Of a DNA stretch of 64,000 bases, positions 58,301 to 64,000 are shown piece after piece. Where the stretch lies: positions 7,485,938 through 7,549,937 of the forward strand of contig CM052358.1 in NCBI GenBank assembly GCA_028551475.1, given 5' to 3'. Positions within the stretch are counted from its first letter, which is position 1. The number at the start of each line of letters is the position of its first letter. The notes beneath the pieces are model-generated. The model was not told the origin of the DNA, ran no database searches, and was given only the letters and a program-made list of their open reading frames with translations. Source of the DNA: Casuarina equisetifolia (Eukaryota; Streptophyta; Magnoliopsida; Fagales; Casuarinaceae). A program made the translations under genes and the position numbers.

Positions 58301-59094
58301 GCAACTTGAAGCCTATTTAGATTCTTACTATCCCCTTTAGTCGTCAAACCTACTTCCTCCAGAATTGTTTTTGTCAACTTTAACACGTTAAACTCATCCG
58401 AAACACAAACCCATGCTTTAAGCTCAAAATGCTCCTTCACCCTGCTGTCTTTGTATACAAGCTGAGCAAGAGTTGTCTTCCCAATTCCCCCCATGCCAAC
58501 TACTGCAATAACACTCATATTTTCTTCACCACTTGACCCACCTAAGAGCAGCAAGTTTACGAGGTCTTCCTTATCATCATCCCGACCGAAAGTACCCGAT
58601 TCTTCCACCAAAGAAGTTGAGGGCAATCTTTCAACTGGTTTTACCCCAGAACTTTCTTTCAGACCCAAAACATCCTTCTGTTTTGCTAGATATTCTAGTC
58701 TGTGAAGTATTTCTTTTATCTTAAACTCGATCTCCCTGACAAAAGGACTAAGGGAAGTAGATATGGAGTTCCGTACCTTACTTGCAGTGGTTTGGAATTC
58801 GGCATCCAACTTACGTTGTAATGCTTCAGTTGCAATCTCGTCCAAGATGTTCTCTGCATCATACACAGTATCTTTTAGGTCATCTAGCCACTCTTTCACC
58901 CTGAAATCTGTAAGCTGCTTGTCCTCTGCGTCCTCAAGCACTCTATTAACGCCCAGCAATGCTATCTTGAACTTTTGTACGAGACTCTCCTTGACTTTTC
59001 GTCGCCTAAAGAAGTCGAGAAACTCCCTAGACGCCATTCTTTTGAAGACCACATCGAGGAAAGGAGAGACGAGTATTCCTGCAACGTCCGCCAT
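55375..59094 (-). CDS. CC-NB-ARC-LRR disease-resistance protein (RPP13-like 1 / R3a-I2 type), copy 2
   Basis: Intact single-exon CNL of 1239 residues, paralog of the gene at 31240-34953. Same domain order: Rx-type coiled coil with LKDTVYDAENILDEI, P-loop GMGGIGKTT (about 200-208), kinase-2 FLIVLDDVW, RNBS-B GSKVIVTTR, GLPL in CKGLPLAIKTIGALL, RNBS-D CFVYCSIFPKDYAF, MHD in FVMHDLINDLAKFVS, then LRRs to FLE at the stop. The first 100 residues differ from copy 1 at roughly a quarter of positions, while long LRR stretches are almost identical. A donor-like site (TTAG|GTAATT, 55334/55333) lies 41 bp after the stop. The upstream region is extended by a ~700-bp insertion and a CT microsatellite expansion. 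Likely a functional immune receptor; specificity unknown. Confidence 0.93.
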   Translation of the reverse strand: MADVAGILVSPFLDVVFKRMASREFLDFFRRRKVKESLVQKFKIALLGVNRVLEDAEDKQLTDFRVKEWLDDLKDTVYDAENILDEIATEALQRKLDAEFQTTASKVRNSISTSLSPFVREIEFKIKEILHRLEYLAKQKDVLGLKESSGVKPVERLPSTSLVEESGTFGRDDDKEDLVNLLLLGGSSGEENMSVIAVVGMGGIGKTTLAQLVYKDSRVKEHFELKAWVCVSDEFNVLKLTKTILEEVGLTTKGDSKNLNRLQVALNEQLMGKRFLIVLDDVWNESYADWEALSNPFKSGKHGSKVIVTTRNNNVASVMHSVAIHRLKQLPEKDCWLLFARHAFQEHNFDRCPKLKEIGKQIVKKCKGLPLAIKTIGALLRSNLEEDEWERILESDLWISPPNETNILPALRLSYKNLPSKLKQCFVYCSIFPKDYAFEKNQVILLWMAEGFLEQFKDRRMEEVGEEYFLALASRSLFEQSMEDKSRFVMHDLINDLAKFVSGEFTFRLKVDHSQNIGNKTCHFSHFRRSYDNFKKFDDLYKARRLRTFLQLEFSRSPKSFHLSRKEFFHLSKKVLLELLPSLKYLRVFSLSHYRNTMELPESIGKLKHLRYLNFSFTTIKKLPTSICKLCNLQTLNLSSCHYITMLPSDMWKLVNLRHLDILGTGIKEMPLQLGRLKCLQTLTKFIVSKHSGACIEDLGKLRNLRGKLSIFELQNIVSPIDALVACLKDRKYLEDLVLEWNALDISIPECQRIVLENLQPHKNLKSLVINNYGAESFPSWVGHQSFSRIASLSLNNCKHCCSLPPLGQLCSLQDLYIVGFDEVVSVDCEFYGSSSSGKAFGALKVLRFEHMSNWEKWVSVEGQDEAFAQLEELYIGYCPKLMGGLPVHLTSLAKIEIYKCPQLLVSLSRAPAIRDLRLAHCSEVLLKELPIGPRKLQIEDFGTLEYLPGGVMNLNNCLQELQILNCPLLEFPAHSEYSSLEILRLCGCDSLKSLPLDLFRKLYRIEISWCKNLEYLTAPEQHGHGLAFLHIELKNCPSLVCFPEGGFRAPNLTFFGVEKCENLRSLPENMHTFLPLLREFYIIGCPEVEPFPQGGLPSNVQLMRIEDSNKLFASRKQWGLEKLNVTHLSIGGEHEDVESFLEPGSLPSSLIRLKISGFPNLKSLDNRGLQCLTSLERFWASNCPRLQYMPEELLPTSLTFIRIDKCPLLKKRWQTKKGKKRNNVPNVDRITIDEEFLE

Positions 59095-59718
59095 AGTTTC
59101 TTCGTTACAATCAAAGGGAACAGAGTGAGTGCGAACAGCGGCTCAAAATAAAATACTGCTCGCGATATTTCGCTTTTAAGGCTTTTAAGAGCTTAGGGAC
59201 CACAAAGCTTATCGAGTTGTTGCGGAAAATAACTCCATGAATGTATGACAAGCGCTGTGGACTAGGACACCGCGACAAGGAGAGAGATCAAATAATAAAG
59301 CAAAAGGTAAGGATAAAAGTATGTCTAAGGATTTTCTAAATTTCTAAATTTTTCGCTCCACATAAGAGTATCTATAATTCATAAGTGCTTGACTCAATTT
59401 AAGATCATTTTGATAATAAAAGACTTATACTACAAGCAGGAAAAGATTTAACACAATATCAAAATGCATTTGTTAAAGAAGTTCTGAATTAGATTAGATA
59501 ATTTTGTTACCATTAATGAGACAACATCCATTTAGAGAAAATTGATAAGTTAGATCGTGGTTGGGACGTGTGGATGTAGTGGGCAACTCCAACGTGAGTA
59601 TATTACTTCACTGATTGGTTGGATAATTTACAAAAGGAGTGCCCCTAGTATTTAAAAAGGGTCACGGGGTACATCATTGCCTACGATAGTAGAAGACATA
59701 GCTTACAAACTACCCAGT

Positions 59719-60052
59719 ATGGCTGGATTTCTAAACTTGTGCTCCAAGGTTGTGTCCTTCCTAGTAGCTTCTTCCATACTCGTCTTCGTCAGCCGCGAGG
59801 TATGTTTCTTCCTCCAGAAGACAGAGGAACCCGCTTGCATCTTCTCCAATCCTTAGTTGACTTAATTTCTTATTTTGTCCTGTAGAGTCAGATTCACTTG
59901 CTACTTTGTCTTTTGCATAGCCGATGCATCTTCCATCTGCGGGCCTTCTCAGTCCTTCAGGTTCCGAGTCTGTTGAGTCTAGAGTCTCGCACCCTTTGGG
60001 CCTTTGGTGGGTGAGTATTTCTGGACTCTTCATGTGGGAACAACGTGTATAA
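59719..60052 (+). CDS. Candidate small two-exon gene or captured gene fragment inside the inserted segment
   Basis: Speculative. Plus strand: ATG at 59719, exon 1 to 59799 (MAGFLNLCSKVVSFLVASSI, continuing LVFVSRE), a strong donor GAG|GTATGTTT, acceptor TTTTGCATAG|CC at 59920/59921, and exon 2 to a stop at 60052. The product would be about 70 residues with a hydrophobic N-terminus resembling a signal peptide or anchor and a Ser/Pro-rich second half. A TATTTAAAAA element lies about 70 bp upstream of the ATG. A 136-codon frame runs on the opposite strand over 59761-60171, and either could be chance. I recognise no family. Confidence 0.25.
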
Positions 60053-60515
60053 TGCTTGCTCTGTTTTGGCTGCACCAAACAGAGGCTCGGCTTCTTTATA
60101 AGTTTCCTGCACTGCACGGCTTGAGGAAGGTCCAGAGATACCATAATGCCTTGTGGGTGCACCACTGACACATTTCTGCGTATAATTGCTAGGAGTTACA
60201 TTACTACTAGCGAGGAAAAAAAATAGTATAATATCAAAATGAATTTGTTAAAAAAGTCCCGAGTTAGATTAGATAATTTTGTCATTATTAGTGAGACAAC
60301 GTGTGTTTCTGCATATATTTGCTAGGATTTCCATTGCTGTTGTTAGAGTTGTACAGTATTACGTGAAATTTGTGTTCATACAAATATTCGAGGGCTGACA
60401 TATGTAATTTGGGTTCATATATATATTTGAAGGTTTAATCCCTTAAACCAATATCCTAGTTTCATCATTGAGTCTAAGTACAAAATCATATACTTCTTTC
60501 ACCATGCTTTTAAAT

Positions 60516-60519
<4 letters not shown>

Positions 60520-60558
<39 letters not shown>
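60520..60558 (+). repeat. (CT)19 microsatellite in NLR2 upstream flank
   Basis: Nineteen uninterrupted CT units. The paralogous flank positions near 35248 and 52362 hold only short imperfect CT tracts (TTCTCTCCCTCTCTGG and TTCTCTCTCTATCTCT), so the expansion is specific to this copy. Confidence 0.95.
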
Positions 60559-60565
<7 letters not shown>

Positions 60566-61110
60566 AATGGCGTCTCATAAGCCCAGGTGAATAAGTAATA
60601 TGGTGCACAATTTGAGTCGGAGGACACAACAACAAAAAAATAATTTATGAACGTAAAAAGAAAATAAAACAAGGGAGAGAAAAAGACTCGTCATTAGTCG
60701 ATGACGGTCTGAAGGAGACGTTGGAAAGCCAGGTGTAGTCATGCTTTTCATCGAGTCAATTCATGGACAAAGCATACTTTGACAGGTCAGGTGAGTTAAA
60801 GTCTTTGATGTCACCAAATCAAGGACTTTACGGGCACGGCACACACATTCGCGGGTGAAAGTCCCAGGCGTGTTCTGCAGGTTGGTCAAGTGTGTGGTCT
60901 TTCCAACGTCATCCAAGTTCTTCGGGCGACCCATGTTTGCGGTCTGGTGAAGGGAAAGAAAAGCATCGGAACCTTAAGGCATACCTTATCTCATGTCCTA
61001 GTCAATATTCAGTAAAACAAACAAAAATCTTCAAACAAGAAGAACAATATTCAAACCCAAACCCAAACCCAAAAACTTGTAACATCAAGAGGCTTGTATT
61101 AGTATGCACG

Positions 61111-64000
61111 CAAGGGAATGGGTCTTTGAGCTTATAAGTAATGAGATTTTTCCACCTAATGTCTTATATTTTTTAAATGAGCCTTCACACTCTAATAAGT
61201 ATCTATGTAGATGAATATTGCAAAAGAGAAGAAAATGATAGTAAATATCAATTATGAGTAAGTATTGTAAGTTATATTTACACCAATGATTTGAGAAGAT
61301 CATCCTTATCCTATTAATATTCCACAAGTAGCATATAAGGAAATATCTCGAAGGCCATCCATAATTAAGATATGGGCAGTTACATCCCAATTGGTTAGGA
61401 TTGGCGGTATTTCATTTTATTAGTTATATTTCCTTTTGAAGTTGGGAAGAAAGATACTAGAAATAACATGCAAAGGTGCTAAAGAAAGTAGTGCAATTTA
61501 GCTTGTCTTCAAGTTTTGTAAGCTTACCTTATGATTCAATGGAGATATTTTCATGATTTCCTTTATTCTAAATTTAAGTAGCGATTGTAGGTCATTCTCA
61601 CAATGATAAGAATAGGATAGTGAGAGACAATTTTCTAGTATTCAAACCCATTATGCGCTCTATGTCATGGAGATGTAATAGATTACTTCTTTAAATGGGC
61701 AACATTAAAATGCCAAAGAAATAGTATAAAGGGCCAAGATGTTTGATATAATTTATTTTAAAGAGTTGTCATACTGTGGGATAGGGTAGCATTTGGATAT
61801 CCTATCAAAATTATATCATTTACATATACAAGTAGAAAAAAGCTATAATTTGCCTTATGCAATATGAAGAGTGGGTAGTTGAAATTTCAAATACCAATCC
61901 TTGGTGGGATGTCCATGTCATTAATGCCAAGCACATGGGCTTGCTTTAGACTATAAAGAGAGCGTTGTAACCAACAAAAGTGGTTAGCTAGTCAATGTCA
62001 ATAAAGTCTTGAGGTTGAGACATGTAAACCTTTTCTTATAATTGTCTATGTAAAGATGCATTTTTGACATTTAACTATCTAAGGTTGCATCCTTTGGAAT
62101 TTGTCAGTGCAATAATAGTTCTAACTATAATAGGTTTAGCTACAAGCCTAAGTTTCATTGTAATCTATACTTAGCCTTTGATGAAAGGTTTTCGCTACAA
62201 GATGAGATTTGTATCTTTCAAAGATCCATAAAATTGAAATTTTATTTTAAAGACTTGTTTACATTCAATTGGAACTATCTTTAATTGCTGAGGAAGCATT
62301 TCCCATTTTTATTTGTAATGGTCATATATTTTTTAGTCATCACATTATGCCATTATTGGTTTGTGACTACCTTTGTAAAACATGTGGGTTCAATGTAAGA
62401 ATTTTTGGAGACAATAAAAGCCTATATGTATTGGTGAGTTATTGTTTGATGGGTAATGACTCTTTTTCCTTTTTAATATTGAATTGTGACATAGCCTAGG
62501 TTATTTGTTTTTATAAAATAAGTGACCCAAATGCCACATCTAGTAAGTGATGTGTGGAATAGGGCATAATGACTAAACCTTTGAAACATAATCCCAATTA
62601 AGTCTTGTCACCATAGGATGTTAAGGTGGGTTGGTGGGGAAGGTCATTTGGAAATGAATTCTTCTACATTTTATGGATGAGAGGTTGTAATGGTTGTTGT
62701 TGGTGGTAATGGATGTGTTGTGGGAAGAGGTATGGATATCTAAGTATTAGGATTGGATGTTCATTTTGATTAAAGGGGTTTAATATTGGGGATGTTTTCT
62801 TTATCATTAAGGCATTTACCACCATAAAACGTTTTTGTGTTACTAGGGAAGGACATCTATATCCTTTGCAACTTGCAAGGTACCCAAGAAAAATGCATGG
62901 TTATGTTCTCTTCATCATATAGGTATTTGCCACCATAAAAGGTTTTTGAGTTACTAGGTAAGGGCATCTATATCCTTTCCAACTTGCAAGGTACCTAAGA
63001 AAAATGCATAGCTATAATTTAGGGGCAATCTCTGAAGGGAATGAGAATGTAGGTTGAGATACACTAGTCATCTAAATGTACATAAATGTGAAATGAGTGG
63101 TTTTGTGTGAAATAATTTTTGCCATGGGGAATAGTTATTTATTATTAGCGAAGGTAGCTCATTGATAATATAAATAGCTAATTCAAAGGCAAAATTCTAA
63201 AAGTATAATGACATTTTGAAATAATGGAGCATTAACAATCCTATTTGACAATATGTGGATTTTTTTGTTTTGGTGAAGCTATTTTGAAATGATGCATATG
63301 AGCTAGATACATGTTGTTGAATTCCTAGTTGTTGTGATAATTTTGAAAGGGTGCAAATAGAAATTCTTGCTCCTCCACAACATTGAATTGTTTTTTATTT
63401 TACGATATACAAGTTTGTAAAAGATGGTAAAATTTTTTAGAAATTAATCCCTTGTGATATGTGGGTAAAACCAAATATATTTAGAGAAATCATCAACAAA
63501 AAAAATATATTATACTTATTTTCACATAATAATTTTATAAGGTCTCTATATATCTAAGTAAACTAGATCTAATGGAGTTGAATGGGAGGTACGAGTGTTA
63601 GCTCATTTTGTGAGCTTATGTGGCATAAGTATAACTCACACTATCACCTTGAGGAGTGTGTGTGACACAATAGAAATATTTGTAATTAGCATTTTCTACC
63701 AAGTAAAATTTTGTTATTGATTCCTTTTAGGTTTGGCATCCAATCGACTAGTGTTTTTCTAAAACAATAAAAGGGAAGATCTAAACCAAAATTACATCAC
63801 ATGAAAGTCAAGTTAGGTACATAATGTTAATTTCATGTTTTAACAATAACCCACTTTTGAATTTATGAAAGATGCATGATTATTGGCCTAAACCTCGGTT
63901 GACATAATTTTATTCTAACAATGAGTGGCGAATCTTGTTGATATTGTGCAAGATTCATGGTGTAGGTGGCTTTCTTGTAAAAGGAGTTTCCATGGAGTTT
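61111..64000 (-). mobile_element. Heavily decayed Ty1/copia relic (integrase and reverse transcriptase)
   Basis: Reading the minus strand from the right end: a piece resembling the integrase start (PLDLVYLDI, VDDFSKYIWFYPH near 63480-63570), a later integrase part (FAFELAIYIINELPS near 63150), the region after it (YAFFLGTLQVGKDID, present twice), then reverse transcriptase (RYKSHLVAK-like, LNVKNASLHRQL near 62060, EKVYMSQPQDF, RSLYSLKQAHV near 61950, LVYVNDIILIGYPN near 61800 with YVND in place of YVDD, and IKHLGPLYYFFGI near 61730). Stops and frameshifts occur throughout and no LTR could be delimited. The gag side may continue past the window end. The first ~100 bp (61111-61200) resemble the LTR-like sequence at 40660-40730. 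Confidence 0.72.
62795..63015 (+). repeat. Tandem duplication of ~110 bp inside the copia relic
   Basis: Two adjacent copies of about 110 bp share TTTACCACCATAAAA / TTTGCCACCATAAAA, GACATCTATATCCTTT / GGCATCTATATCCTTT, AACTTGCAAGGTACC and AAAAATGCAT. On the minus strand each encodes the same integrase C-terminal piece (FFLGTLQV). The copies have diverged by several bases, so the duplication is not recent. Confidence 0.8.

Larger units (their letters stand above)
59095..61110 (-). other. Upstream flank of NLR copy 2, enlarged by an insertion
   Basis: Homologous to the other NLR upstream flanks but interrupted by about 700 bp of foreign sequence (about 59510-60210). A ~75-bp block (a TTTGTTAAA to GAGACAAC segment) occurs on both sides of it, at about 59455-59527 and 60232-60300, and only once in the flank at 52080-52150. 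After the CT microsatellite the flank runs on to about 61110, then gives way to the copia relic. The W-box palindrome near 60776 is half degraded. Confidence 0.65.

Noticed and set aside
59761-60171. 136-codon minus-strand open frame in the NLR2 upstream insert
   Set aside because: It matches no family I know and overlaps a better-spliced plus-strand candidate. Kept only as a comment under that entry.

Overview
The window is nuclear DNA of a flowering plant, most likely a eudicot. Genes are split by GT-AG introns, intergenic DNA is AT-rich, and the recognisable proteins (a plastid-targeted protein, the ABA-biosynthesis enzyme ABA2, the spliceosomal helicase Aquarius/EMB2765, CC-NB-ARC-LRR resistance proteins, Ty1/copia relics) are typical of dicots. 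I cannot name the species. No complete rRNA, tRNA or CRISPR array was seen. All exon boundaries are my own, from splice consensus plus reading-frame arithmetic; no transcript evidence was available.

Positions 1-28,000 are a conserved housekeeping block. A seven-exon minus-strand gene (10374 to 5145) encodes a plastid TPR-like protein with one C-terminal membrane segment. A two-exon minus-strand gene (13988 to 11232) is ABA2, xanthoxin dehydrogenase, carrying an apparent one-base insertion. Divergently transcribed from it is a 14-exon plus-strand Aquarius gene (16538 to 27857) with an apparent one-base deletion in exon 12. Both indels lie inside otherwise perfectly conserved frames, so base-calling error is as likely as real mutation.

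Positions 29,600-61,100 are a resistance-gene cluster built from repeated copies of one ancestral NLR unit, all originally on the minus strand. Two copies are intact single-exon CNL genes (31240-34953 and 55375-59094). Both are followed on the same strand by a module resembling an RNase H-like (RVT_3-type) domain. Between them lie two sister LRR pseudogenes sharing the same frameshift and truncation points, one of which has a piece of its NB-ARC region inverted. Older LRR debris is also present, together with an array of about nine decayed ~400-470 bp LRR modules that brackets the first intact gene. Retroelements have landed in the cluster: a 5'-truncated copia element with its 3' LTR (44118-48120), a minus-strand copia 3' end with LTR (48221-48703), and a small TRIM-like element with two LTR-like ends (about 40374-41045). 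The last 2.5 kb is a heavily decayed minus-strand copia integrase and reverse-transcriptase relic.

The most notable observations are the tandem LRR-module array, the conserved RNase H-like module behind both intact NLRs, the stronger conservation of LRR and 3' flank than of the CC domain between the paralogs, a paired W-box palindrome in the NLR upstream regions that is half lost in the second gene, and the inverted NB-ARC fragment next to a perfect 23-bp inverted repeat.
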